A stretch of DNA of 27,563 nt from positions 1 to 27,563 of the forward strand of contig DATKUY010000033.1 of assembly GCA_035530375.1 (NCBI GenBank), given 5' to 3'. This document shows positions 1-7,565 of the stretch, piece after piece (the first letter of the stretch is position 1; each line of letters opens with the position of its first letter). The position numbers and the translations under genes are program-made. The DNA is from Sulfuricella sp035530375 (GTDB taxonomy: Bacteria > Pseudomonadota > Gammaproteobacteria > Burkholderiales > Sulfuricellaceae). Under the pieces are notes generated by a model, which was given only the letters and a program-made list of their open reading frames with translations, had not been told where the DNA came from and did not search any database.

Positions 1-836
1 TGATGCGGGCAGGCATCCACTTCCCAACGGTCGTAACTGACGCGGATCGGCGATGATTTGCCGTCCAGCCGCAGCATGGCATGGTCGCGTTCGTTCTTGC
101 CGTAAATGTGGCGCCAGAAAATCACCGGCACGCCGTCGGCATCCAGCGCCATCGCCACCCGGCAGCATTCGCAGGAATGGTCGACCGCCTTGAGGTTGGG
201 CTTGAAGCTGGCGCCGCCGTCATCGGACACCGCGTAATACGTCGCCCCACCTTTATAGGGCTTATTCTCCCGCTGTGCAGCAAACTGGTCGCGCTTGTCC
301 AGCCAGGCAAGAAAAACCTGCCCCCGGTCATTCACCGCCAAGGTATCGAATCGGTGACTGATAATCTCCCGGTTGTCGTTGACGGTAATCGGCGGCAAAA
401 ACGTCTTCCCGCCGTCCAGTGAACGACTGAAACGGATGTCGCCGGTCATGGGTTTTTCCAGTCCCCGCGTGTAGGATACGTAAATTACCCCTTTACGCAC
501 GACAATCTTGGGACGATTCTCGCCGTCGCCCAGAATGTCTTCCGGCTCGGCATTGACCTTGACCGGCTGGCCCCAGGAATTGCCGCTGTCGTCGGAATGG
601 CTTACGAGGACATAACCATTTTGCACCGACGCCCGCCACAAGCGTCCCTTGTCGTCAAAAGCCGTTGTAATCGCGAGGGATGGCTTGGCCAGCATCGCCT
701 TCCACTTTTTTTCCATCTCTTGCGCAGAGGGGCGGGCGGAAGGCTGCGACGCGCCATGCTCCGCATGGTCCGTCGCCCAAGCAGCCCGCCCCAGGCAGGC
801 CGCGAGAAGAAACAGGCCAAGCGCAATTTTATTCAT
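1..836 (-). CDS. Secreted Asp-box (BNR) sialidase-like beta-propeller protein, 3' end outside window
   Basis: The reading frame is open from an ATG at 836 to the window edge, giving 278 residues with no stop. A G-rich Shine-Dalgarno (GAGGGGG) sits just upstream of the start. The N-terminus is a signal peptide ending near AWA at residue 21; LAAC at 11-14 could instead be a short lipobox. Three Asp-box repeats of the form S-x-D-x-G-x-x-W/F lie near residues 81-88, 139-146 and 204-211, as in sialidase/BNR beta-propellers. A cysteine cluster HSCECC lies at 220-225. Asp-boxes mark a fold, not an activity, and no sialidase catalytic set can be confirmed in this partial protein. It starts 21 bp after the TonB receptor gene, so the two are probably cotranscribed and the protein may act with the receptor in the periplasm or at the cell surface. 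Function is unassigned. Confidence 0.8.
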   Translation of the reverse strand, partial: MNKIALGLFLLAACLGRAAWATDHAEHGASQPSARPSAQEMEKKWKAMLAKPSLAITTAFDDKGRLWRASVQNGYVLVSHSDDSGNSWGQPVKVNAEPEDILGDGENRPKIVVRKGVIYVSYTRGLEKPMTGDIRFSRSLDGGKTFLPPITVNDNREIISHRFDTLAVNDRGQVFLAWLDKRDQFAAQRENKPYKGGATYYAVSDDGGASFKPNLKAVDHSCECCRVAMALDADGVPVIFWRHIYGKNERDHAMLRLDGKSSPIRVSYDRWEVDACPH

Positions 837-857
837 TTGCTTCCCCCTCAAAATTTC

Positions 858-3137
858 TCAGTAATCATATTTCACCTCGGCGTGGAAAGTGCGCTGAGGC
901 ATGGGATGGGCAAAGAAATGTTGATAGTTGTTCAGGTTGTCCACCCCGACTGAGGCCATGTACTGCTTGGCAATCTTGTAATTCACCCTGGCATCCACCA
1001 CGAAAAAGCTGCTGGTTCCGCCGTAGGTATTCGGATTAATGTCGGTATTGTCCAACGTATTGTACTGACGTCCACTATAGCGTGCCGCCAGCGTGTAGCT
1101 CAGGAGATCGCCCTGATGCCAGGTAGCGACTGCGGTGGCACGCCAGTCCGGCACGCGCGGCTGTTTCATGCCGACACTGTTGGGAAATTTGTCGTTTCTC
1201 AGGATTTCCGAATCCGCATAGGTGACGCTGCCTGACAAGTCAAGCCCGCGCAGGCCGACATCTTTCCCCTGAAAAGCCACCTCGACACCGCGCGTGCGAA
1301 TTTTATCCACGTTCTGAATGTTGGTGACGGTAGGCGTCACCGTGATGTCCGTCTGGGAGTAAAGCGCATCGTAAGCATCATCCTGGAACAAAGTCAGGCG
1401 CAGCAAGCCATTGCCGAGGTCTCGTTCAGCAGTCAGCTCTCCGGACAAGGCCTTCTCAGGCTTGAGGTTGGGATCGTTATTGACGATGGCGCCAGCGCTG
1501 ATGCTGCCCTGATACAGCTCGCTTACCGTCGGCATGCGGTATGCCTTGCCGAGCGAAGCGCGCAACAGCCAGTCAGACGTAGCCTGCAAGGAAAGCGACG
1601 CCTTGGGCGAGAAGAAGCTTTCTGTTCGCTCCTGGTACCCAAGGGTCGTCGTGGCATTTGAAATGGCGCCACCGAAGGCACTCCAATCCTCATAGCGCCC
1701 GCCCAGGGTAAGCTTCCAGTCGGGAGCGAAGCGCCAGGCATCCTGGGCGAACAGTGCCTGCGTCTCGGTATTGCCGGCAAAGGCGGAAACGCGGGTGGTG
1801 GTACCTCCCGACAGCCAGTTGGCAGTATTGAACACGCGGCTATCAAGAATGTAGCGGTCATAATGGTAGCCGAAACTAACCTCATGTTTGCCCTTGTCCA
1901 GACCGGGACGCCAGTCGGCCTTGAGGTCGAGCGTACGCCAGCCAGTGCCATCGTTAAGGGCGATTTGCCCCGCACCGCCGCTCTGTGCCGTCGGTAGCGC
2001 CGTCGTCGGCGAGCGCGTTTCATCCGTGCCGATGTTGTAGTGGCTGAGGGCAGCCTCGAAGTCCCACTCCCCTTTGGTATTGGTTTTCAGCAACAGGCCA
2101 TGCATCAAGTGCTCCTCCTGTTGTTTCTTGGGCTGGAAAGTCGTCGCCTTAAGATTGTAATTCAGGCCGTCAAGGGTAATGTTACCGCTATAGACTGGAT
2201 TGCCGGCAGCGTCGCGAAGGTAGCTTTGCACGCCGACATCGGAATCGTTCTTCCAGTAACCCAGGGTGTAGGTGGCTCGCAACGCCGGCGAAAAATCGTA
2301 GGCGAATTTCGCCTTGAAGTTGTCCTGTATGGAATGATCGATGCTGGTCGCGCCAATAATTCCGCGTGAGGCGCCATTCGGATCGCTATCCTGATAGACA
2401 CCGGTAACCACGGTACCGCCTCCGCCAGAAGGGGCTGGAAGTGCGGCAAAACTCATCGGATGACCATAACTGTCCAGATGGTTGAAACTGGCAAACCAGG
2501 CCAGATCGCCATTACGATTTCCCATGGAGGCATTGGCCTGAGAGCCGCTATAACTCTCGTCCGTGCCGTAAAGCTTGAAGTCCTCCTGAAAGCTCTGGAC
2601 TCGTGCATGTGCTTCGAACTTCTCCGGCATGCGCGTCGTCATCAGAATCGTGGCGCCCATCGAATTGCCGGGATAAGCCGCCGCATAGGGGCCGTAGATT
2701 ACATCGATGCGTTCGATTTCCTCGGGCGATACCATATCCCAGCGTGGCGGAAAATTGTAGCTGTTACCAAGCAGGTTAGACAGCAAAATGCCGTCAGCAT
2801 AGACCAGCGAATGGGCGCTGACCAACGTGCCCGAAGAACGCGAGGCGATAATACCGTTACGGTCGCCGATATAGCGTTTGCGGACTTGCAGGCTGGGCAG
2901 GTATTTCACCGCATCTTCCGTGTTGACCACGTTGATGGATTCCATCATTTCCTGCGTAGTAATACTCTCCGAAACAGCCGGCAGGTTACGATCAACCGCC
3001 GACTTCTCGGCACGCACCACCATTTCCTGCAATTGAGTGTCAGCATTCCCAATATTATCGGCACAAAAACCTGGGCCGGCCATGCTGACACATATCCCTG
3101 CAATCATCTGCGGCAAGACCGCTTTCCTGAATTTCAT
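858..3137 (-). CDS. TonB-dependent outer-membrane receptor
   Basis: This 759-residue protein has the layout of a TonB-dependent transporter. A signal peptide ends near GFCA (residue ~25), followed by a TonB-box-like EMVVRA. A plug domain (about 40-170) contains LVYADGILL and IERIDVIYGPYAAAYPGNSMGA, and a long C-terminal beta-barrel ends in an aromatic residue (KYDY). Such receptors import metal chelates, cobalamin or other scarce ligands across the outer membrane using TonB energy; the ligand here is not evident. The frame is open 11 codons further upstream (to 3170), but the ATG at 3137 is preferred because a purine-rich Shine-Dalgarno (AAGGGGGGGGG) precedes it directly and a signal peptide begins there. 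A sigma-54 promoter lies about 85 bp upstream and a sigma-54 activator is divergently encoded. It probably heads an operon with the Asp-box protein. Confidence 0.9.
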   Translation of the reverse strand: MKFRKAVLPQMIAGICVSMAGPGFCADNIGNADTQLQEMVVRAEKSAVDRNLPAVSESITTQEMMESINVVNTEDAVKYLPSLQVRKRYIGDRNGIIASRSSGTLVSAHSLVYADGILLSNLLGNSYNFPPRWDMVSPEEIERIDVIYGPYAAAYPGNSMGATILMTTRMPEKFEAHARVQSFQEDFKLYGTDESYSGSQANASMGNRNGDLAWFASFNHLDSYGHPMSFAALPAPSGGGGTVVTGVYQDSDPNGASRGIIGATSIDHSIQDNFKAKFAYDFSPALRATYTLGYWKNDSDVGVQSYLRDAAGNPVYSGNITLDGLNYNLKATTFQPKKQQEEHLMHGLLLKTNTKGEWDFEAALSHYNIGTDETRSPTTALPTAQSGGAGQIALNDGTGWRTLDLKADWRPGLDKGKHEVSFGYHYDRYILDSRVFNTANWLSGGTTTRVSAFAGNTETQALFAQDAWRFAPDWKLTLGGRYEDWSAFGGAISNATTTLGYQERTESFFSPKASLSLQATSDWLLRASLGKAYRMPTVSELYQGSISAGAIVNNDPNLKPEKALSGELTAERDLGNGLLRLTLFQDDAYDALYSQTDITVTPTVTNIQNVDKIRTRGVEVAFQGKDVGLRGLDLSGSVTYADSEILRNDKFPNSVGMKQPRVPDWRATAVATWHQGDLLSYTLAARYSGRQYNTLDNTDINPNTYGGTSSFFVVDARVNYKIAKQYMASVGVDNLNNYQHFFAHPMPQRTFHAEVKYDY

Positions 3138-3138
3138 T

Positions 3139-3147
3139 CCCCCCCCC
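3139..3147 (-). promoter_or_regulatory. G9 homopolymer forming the Shine-Dalgarno of the TonB receptor
   Basis: Nine consecutive G residues on the minus strand, preceded by TAA and followed by one A, lie directly before the receptor ATG. They act as, or overlap, the ribosome binding site. Slippage would change the Shine-Dalgarno to start spacing, not the frame of the ATG at 3137. The tract is seen directly; a role in phase variation is inference. Confidence 0.5.
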
Positions 3148-3221
3148 TTATTTAGACCTTGAATGGTCAAAGACCATCGGATATTTTTTTATCCTGACGC
3201 GAAAACTAAAAGAATCCAGTA

Positions 3222-3238
3222 CGCAAACTATGTGCCAA
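3222..3238 (-). promoter_or_regulatory. Sigma-54 (RpoN) -24/-12 promoter for the TonB receptor operon
   Basis: The minus strand reads TTGGCACATAGTTTGCG. This matches the sigma-54 consensus TGGCACR-N4-TTGC, with the invariant GG and GC separated by exactly 10 bases. The predicted transcription start is near 3211, giving a leader of about 74 nt before the receptor ATG. A sigma-54 activator gene is divergently encoded next door, which strongly supports the assignment. Confidence 0.85.
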
Positions 3239-3263
3239 GATAAAAAAACACAAAAACAATGGG

Positions 3264-3277
3264 TTGACGCAGATCAA
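3264..3277. promoter_or_regulatory. FNR/Dnr-type box candidate
   Basis: TTGACGCAGATCAA differs at one position from the FNR-family consensus TTGAT-N4-ATCAA. Its centre is about 60 bp upstream of the predicted sigma-54 start and it touches the edge of the larger palindrome. It could add oxygen or NO control to either divergent gene. One match in a short intergenic region is suggestive only. Confidence 0.4.
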
Positions 3278-3298
3278 TATGCGCCATTTGGCGCATAT
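3277..3298. promoter_or_regulatory. Perfect palindrome, probable enhancer site for the adjacent sigma-54 activator
   Basis: Arms ATATGCGCCA and TGGCGCATAT are perfect inverted repeats of 10 bp around a 2-bp TT centre. The centre is about 75-77 bp upstream of the predicted sigma-54 transcription start, on the expected side. Fis-type helix-turn-helix activators bind palindromes of this size as dimers. Assignment to the neighbouring activator is inferred from position. A looser related half-site (ATATGACGCGCC) follows at about 3303-3315. Confidence 0.65.
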
Positions 3299-3483
3299 GT
3301 GCGATATGACGCGCCCGGAAGCGAAAAAATGAACGGGGCCGCGCAATGACTACGGCATGGACTGACAACAATTCCATCGGCTTTTAGCTTGACTCGGGGC
3401 CAACGTAAGCAAGACTGTTGGATGCATCAGGAAGGATGCCCGGAGTTTTTTGATGAAGCCTTTGAACAGTTCGCAACGCCAAA

Positions 3484-4497
3484 ATGGACATTGACGTATT
3501 GAAAGGGTGTTTTTATACTAGGCACATGGAACATTTCTCACTCATCGGCAATTCCCCCGTTTTCCGCCAACTGTTGAATACGGCACAGCTGGTTGCGGCT
3601 ACCCGTGCCACTGTGCTGATCAGCGGCGAGTCGGGTAGCGGCAAGGAAAATCTGGCGCGCTTCCTGCACACCCACAGTCCCTTGGCGAGCCGACCGTTCA
3701 TTGCGGTCAACTGCGCCAACCTGCCGGAAAATCTGGTCGAGTCGGAACTGTTCGGCCACCGCCGCGGCGCTTTCAGCAACGCAGTCGTTGACCGCGACGG
3801 ACTGGTGCGGGCCGCCCACAATGGCACGCTGTTCCTCGATGAAATCGGCGAACTGCCTTTGACGGCACAAGCCAAGCTGCTGCGCTTCCTTGAGAATGGC
3901 GAGATCCTGCCGCTGGGCTATGACCAGCCGATCAAGGCCAATGTGCGCGTGATTGCCGCGACCAATTGCGATCTGGAAAGAATGGTGAAAACAGGAAGGT
4001 TCCGTGCCGACCTGTTTTACCGCTTGCAGGTGGTGCCGATGGAAGTCCCGCCACTGCGCGAACGCGCCGGCGATGTGGCACTGCTGGTAGCGCATTTTGT
4101 TGAGTTGGCCGCGCAGCAACACAAGCTGCAGGCCATTTCCTTCGATATGGATGCAATCAGGGTACTCAGGGCCTATTCCTGGCCTGGCAACGTGCGCGAG
4201 CTGAAAAACCTGTGCGAGCGCCTGACGATTTTATGCGGCAATCAGCATGGCCCGCTGGGCGTGAGGAACCTGCCGCTCAACATGCATGGCGAACGACGCA
4301 CCGCCGTAACCGCTTCGGCTGCCGCCCCGCTCAACCTTGAACAGACCGAACGCGACCTGATTCTTCAGGCACTGGAACAAACCAGAGGCAACCGTACCCG
4401 GGCAGCGAAGCTCTTGGGGATCAGCCGATATACCCTGCTTTACCGCATCAAGAAATATTTCCCAGAAGAAAATTCAATGGCACTCGGCATCGAATAG
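3484..4497 (+). CDS. Sigma-54-dependent activator without sensory domain, variant GAFSNA loop
   Basis: This 337-residue bacterial enhancer-binding protein consists almost entirely of an AAA+ ATPase and a DNA-binding domain. Walker A is GESGSGKE (48-55), Walker B TLFLDEIGE (115-123), the arginine-finger region FRADLFYRL (173-181) and the conserved WPGNVREL (233-240). A Fis-type helix-turn-helix follows at about 293-326 (GNRTRAAKLLGISRYTLLYRIKK). There is no receiver, GAF or PAS domain, as in PspF, so activity must be controlled by expression or by a partner protein. The sigma-54 contact loop, usually GAFTGA, reads GAFSNA (95-100). The ATG at 3526, before HFSLIGNSPVF, is an equally plausible start; neither start has a strong Shine-Dalgarno. 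It is divergent from the TonB receptor, which has a sigma-54 promoter, so that operon is its likely target. Confidence 0.88.
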   Translation: MDIDVLKGCFYTRHMEHFSLIGNSPVFRQLLNTAQLVAATRATVLISGESGSGKENLARFLHTHSPLASRPFIAVNCANLPENLVESELFGHRRGAFSNAVVDRDGLVRAAHNGTLFLDEIGELPLTAQAKLLRFLENGEILPLGYDQPIKANVRVIAATNCDLERMVKTGRFRADLFYRLQVVPMEVPPLRERAGDVALLVAHFVELAAQQHKLQAISFDMDAIRVLRAYSWPGNVRELKNLCERLTILCGNQHGPLGVRNLPLNMHGERRTAVTASAAAPLNLEQTERDLILQALEQTRGNRTRAAKLLGISRYTLLYRIKKYFPEENSMALGIE

Positions 4498-4523
4498 CTT
4501 CTTGCCAAGTACCGGCAGTTCCA

Positions 4524-4952
4524 TCACTTCTTTTTTTCGATGGCGCCCACTAGGTCGCGCTTGTGCTCTTCTTCCTGAATCAGGATATCCTCGAGCACAC
4601 GGCGCAGCCCATATTCCTTGAGTGCTTCCGCTTGGGAAATGCGTTCCTTGTAGCGGTCGATGGCATTGTCCTCGCCCTTCAGATCCTGCTTAAGCATTTC
4701 CTGGCTGTCATCGGAGATTGCGCGCTTTTCCACGTCGACGGTGGGCACGCCGCCAAGAAAATCGATTTGTTCTGACAGCATCACCGCATGCTGCATTTCC
4801 TCCTGGGAATGAATGATCAGCTCCTTCTGGATCGAATCGTATTCCGCGCCGCTGATCACCGCCGCATGCTGGACATATTGTATTGCGGCCGAATATTCCC
4901 ACTCCAGATCCTTGTTCAATTCCGCAATCAACTTCTTTCTGGTGATTTTCAT
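4524..4952 (-). CDS. Ferritin-like (bacterioferritin-type) diiron protein
   Basis: This 142-residue, mostly helical protein carries a ferritin diiron signature: E19 (EWEY), E52-x-x-H55 (EEMQH), E94 (GEDNA) and E127-x-x-H130 (EEEH). These align in spacing with the E. coli bacterioferritin ferroxidase residues. Met53 is in the position of the bacterioferritin haem ligand Met52. Such proteins oxidise Fe(II) and store iron or protect against peroxide in the cytoplasm. It is slightly shorter than typical Bfr (about 158), so a non-storage ferritin-like role is possible. The ATG at 4952 is chosen over one 14 codons upstream because AAGGAG lies 6 nt before it. It faces the sigma-54 activator gene tail to tail. 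Confidence 0.85.
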   Translation of the reverse strand: MKITRKKLIAELNKDLEWEYSAAIQYVQHAAVISGAEYDSIQKELIIHSQEEMQHAVMLSEQIDFLGGVPTVDVEKRAISDDSQEMLKQDLKGEDNAIDRYKERISQAEALKEYGLRRVLEDILIQEEEHKRDLVGAIEKKK

Positions 4953-5006
4953 AGAAGCTCCTTTGATAAAATCATTTACTGCCCGGGGCAACATCCCGCA
5001 CTTCCA

Positions 5007-5621
5007 TCATAGTAGATCAGTTTTTCTGCGCGCCACCATATCGACCAGCGCCGACTTGCCGCAATGGCCTTCCCCTTCGTAAATTTCGTCATCATGCTCG
5101 GAAAGATGCAAAATTTCCATGCCGGCAAATTCCTCGCGCAGGGTTTCCGCCGTATACAGGTTCTCCGCGCTGGAAGGGCCGCCAGTTTGGTATTCCAGCT
5201 GCTTTGGCCGGTATCCCTGGAGGATCAGCAGGCCGCCCGGCTTTAGCGCTTTTTTCATGAGGTCGTGCAGAACACGGCGCTGCTCCGAGCCGACGAACTG
5301 GATGAAAATGGCCACGACGGCATCGAAACAATTTTCCGGCCAATTCCAGGCAAACAGGTCGCCGATTTCATGGCGCACCGTCACCCCGTTTTGATCCGCC
5401 AGCTTGCGCGATTTTTCCACTGCCGCCGGCGAAAAATCCACCGCTGTTACATCCAGCCCCTGCCGGGCGAGCCAGACGCTGTTGCGTCCCTCACCGTCCG
5501 CCACCGCCAGGACACGCTGGCCCTGCTTGAACAGGACGGCCCGCGAAGCCAGAAAAGCGTTGGGCGCGGTGCCGTAAAAAAAATCGTCGCCGCTATAACG
5601 CTGGTTCCAGAAATTTTTCAA
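5007..5621 (-). CDS. Class I SAM-dependent methyltransferase (TehB-like)
   Basis: This 204-residue protein has a Rossmann methyltransferase fold. It begins FWNQRYSGDDFFYGTAPN, typical of the tellurite/thiopurine-type group. Motif I is VLAVADGEGRN (37-47), an acidic residue ends strand 2 (D62, TAVDFSP), and the post-motif is LKPGGLLILQGY. The substrate is unknown. No ATG precedes the conserved N-terminus: the start is TTG at 5621, whose last bases overlap the dsbC stop (TTGA), with GGGGA upstream as Shine-Dalgarno. Translation is therefore probably coupled to dsbC. It is the last gene of the pepP-ubiH-dsbC unit. Confidence 0.85.
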   Translation of the reverse strand: MKNFWNQRYSGDDFFYGTAPNAFLASRAVLFKQGQRVLAVADGEGRNSVWLARQGLDVTAVDFSPAAVEKSRKLADQNGVTVRHEIGDLFAWNWPENCFDAVVAIFIQFVGSEQRRVLHDLMKKALKPGGLLILQGYRPKQLEYQTGGPSSAENLYTAETLREEFAGMEILHLSEHDDEIYEGEGHCGKSALVDMVARRKTDLL

Positions 5622-6364
5622 TGCTGCGATCTTTCCCCGTTGAGAAGTTTCTCCAGTTGGGCGGCGGGAACCATGCCGGGAACACGCAATCCGTCGGCAA
5701 AGATGATCGTCGGTGTGCCGCTAACCCTGAGCTTCGCCCCCAGTTCGGAAATTTTTGTTAACGGAGTCGTATCGCACTGGGTGCCGGTCTGCGGCACGGC
5801 ACCCTTCTGAATCAGGTCTTCCCACGCTTTAACCCGGTCAGCCGCGCACCACACCGCCTTGACCTTGTCCACAGCCTGGGGGTGAAGGCTGGCGATGGGA
5901 TAGAAGAAGGTATAAATGGTCACATCGGTGACCTTGACCAGCTCCGCATCGAGCCTTTTGCAATACGGGCAATCGGGGTCTGAAAACACCGCCAGCTTGC
6001 GACTGCCGTTGCCCTTCACCTGCTTGATTGCCGATTCGAGCGGCAGCGAATCGAATTTCACCCGCATCAATTCGCGGATGCGCTCATCGGTCAGGTTGCG
6101 ATGGGTTTTTGCGTCGATCAGATTGCCGTCTAGAATGTAGCTCACGTTCTTGTCGGTGTAGAACACCTGGTTGCCCGCCATGATCGCTTCATACAAGCCG
6201 TCGTACCGGGTTTTTTTCAGGCTGTCCAGATTAATGTCGGGGAACCGCTTCAGGACGGCTTTTTTCACCGCCATTTCGTCTGCCGATGGCTTGGAGTCGG
6301 CCAATACAGCGCCGGAAAAGAGAAAGCCCGACATCAGGCAAGCCAATAATTTTAAACGCATCAT
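5618..6364 (-). CDS. dsbC: Periplasmic thiol:disulfide isomerase DsbC
   Basis: The 248-residue precursor has a signal peptide ending near VLA-DS (22/23), an N-terminal dimerisation domain (about 25-85), and a thioredoxin-like domain. The active site is DPDCPYCKR (CPYC at 132-135) and the cis-proline loop SGTPTI is near 216-220. A second cysteine pair (C173, C197) matches the structural disulfide of DsbC. The enzyme reshuffles wrong disulfides in the periplasm and is kept reduced by DsbD. AAGGAA precedes the ATGATG start. In E. coli, LptD is a known DsbC client, and lptD lies in the same window with one long-range cysteine pair. Confidence 0.93.
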   Translation of the reverse strand: MMRLKLLACLMSGFLFSGAVLADSKPSADEMAVKKAVLKRFPDINLDSLKKTRYDGLYEAIMAGNQVFYTDKNVSYILDGNLIDAKTHRNLTDERIRELMRVKFDSLPLESAIKQVKGNGSRKLAVFSDPDCPYCKRLDAELVKVTDVTIYTFFYPIASLHPQAVDKVKAVWCAADRVKAWEDLIQKGAVPQTGTQCDTTPLTKISELGAKLRVSGTPTIIFADGLRVPGMVPAAQLEKLLNGERSQH

Positions 6365-6386
6365 GTTTCCTTATATTGTAAAAGAT

Positions 6387-7565
6387 TCAGTTGAAATTAT
6401 GCCCTGTGGCTTGCCTTAGCAGCCTGTTTTTAATCCATGGCATGCTGCCGGTAAGTGTAAGCCCCAGGTTGCGCGCAAGTTTCAGCGCCGGATTGCGATT
6501 GTTAAAAAGCTTCTGCAACCCGTCTGTGACCAGTTGCATCGCCAGGATATCGGCCTTGCGCGCCCGCTCGTAGCGGCGCAGCAGAAAATGGTCGCCGCAG
6601 TCCGGCTGCGGGCCGCGATTTTTCAATACCCTGGCCAGTTCCGCGGCATCCTGAAACCCCAGGTTGACGCCCTGCCCGGCGAGCGGGTGGAGGTTGTGGG
6701 CTGCATCGCCGATCAGCGCCACCCTGGGCTTGACCAGATGCTCAAGATGCAGCACCCGCAACGGGAAAGCAGCCGGCTGGTTGAGCAAATGCATCTGGCC
6801 CAGCGTATTGCGGCCCGCCTCCTGCACCCGTTGCGTAAAGTCATCGAGGGGCAGCGCCATCAAGCTGGCCGCATGCTCCTCGAAAGTCGTCCAGACGATG
6901 GAAACACGCTTGCCGGGCAGCGGCAGAAATGCCAATGCGCCATCATCGCGAAACCATTCCCAGGCGGCATCGCCGTGAGGCAGCTCGATTCCGAAATTGG
7001 CGATCACCCCCATCTGGCGATAATTTGCAGGTTCGGCATCCAGCCCCGCCTGCTTCCGCACCCAGGAATCGCGCCCGTCCGCCCCGACGATCAGTGGTGC
7101 ATACAGTTCCCGCCCATCTTCCAGGCGCAGCACGGCGACATCTTCCTGCAGCCTCAGGCTGGCGCAACGGGCCGGGCAGAACAGCGCCAGATTTTCCTGC
7201 CGTTGCAGTGCCTGCCACAGGCCGTGCTGCATCCAGCGCACCTCAGCGATCACCGCCAATTCGTCCAACCCGGACCCACAGGCGTCGAATTCCAGGCAGG
7301 ATTTCCCGTCGTCGCCGTAGATGTGCATGCCGGCCACCGGCGCGATACGGGCTGCGTCGAACTTCTGCCATGCGCCGATTTCTTTGAGGAATCCCACGCT
7401 GCCGGGACTGATGGCGTAGACCCGGCCGGTCCACTCCGGAGAAGGAGCGGGAGGCTCGGCACTTTCGACCAGCGCCAGCTTAAGGCCGCTGTTTTTCATC
7501 GCCAGCGCGAACGATGCGCCGACCAAACCGGCACCGACGATAATCACGTCGAATTGGCCGCTCAT
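6387..7565 (-). CDS. ubiH: UbiH/UbiI/COQ6-type FAD monooxygenase (ubiquinone biosynthesis)
   Basis: The 392-residue flavoprotein belongs to the UbiH/UbiF/VisC/COQ6 family, which hydroxylates the polyprenyl-benzenoid ring during ubiquinone synthesis. It shows the dinucleotide motif GAGLVG (11-16), the family DG motif GADGRDSWVR (161-170) and the signature GDAAHNLHPLAGQG (286-299) that binds the FAD ribityl and marks this family. The start is ATG 7565, which overlaps the pepP stop as ATGA; the frame stays open about 39 codons further into pepP but that part is not homologous. Which ring position it hydroxylates (UbiH, UbiI, UbiF or a broad-range enzyme) cannot be decided by eye, so the symbol is tentative. 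The pepP-ubiH pairing is common in proteobacteria. Confidence 0.88.
   Translation of the reverse strand: MSGQFDVIIVGAGLVGASFALAMKNSGLKLALVESAEPPAPSPEWTGRVYAISPGSVGFLKEIGAWQKFDAARIAPVAGMHIYGDDGKSCLEFDACGSGLDELAVIAEVRWMQHGLWQALQRQENLALFCPARCASLRLQEDVAVLRLEDGRELYAPLIVGADGRDSWVRKQAGLDAEPANYRQMGVIANFGIELPHGDAAWEWFRDDGALAFLPLPGKRVSIVWTTFEEHAASLMALPLDDFTQRVQEAGRNTLGQMHLLNQPAAFPLRVLHLEHLVKPRVALIGDAAHNLHPLAGQGVNLGFQDAAELARVLKNRGPQPDCGDHFLLRRYERARKADILAMQLVTDGLQKLFNNRNPALKLARNLGLTLTGSMPWIKNRLLRQATGHNFN

Noticed and set aside
3389..3416. TTGACT with a possible -10 for the sigma-54 activator gene
   Set aside because: No acceptable -10 hexamer occurs at 16-18 bp, so no promoter was assigned.
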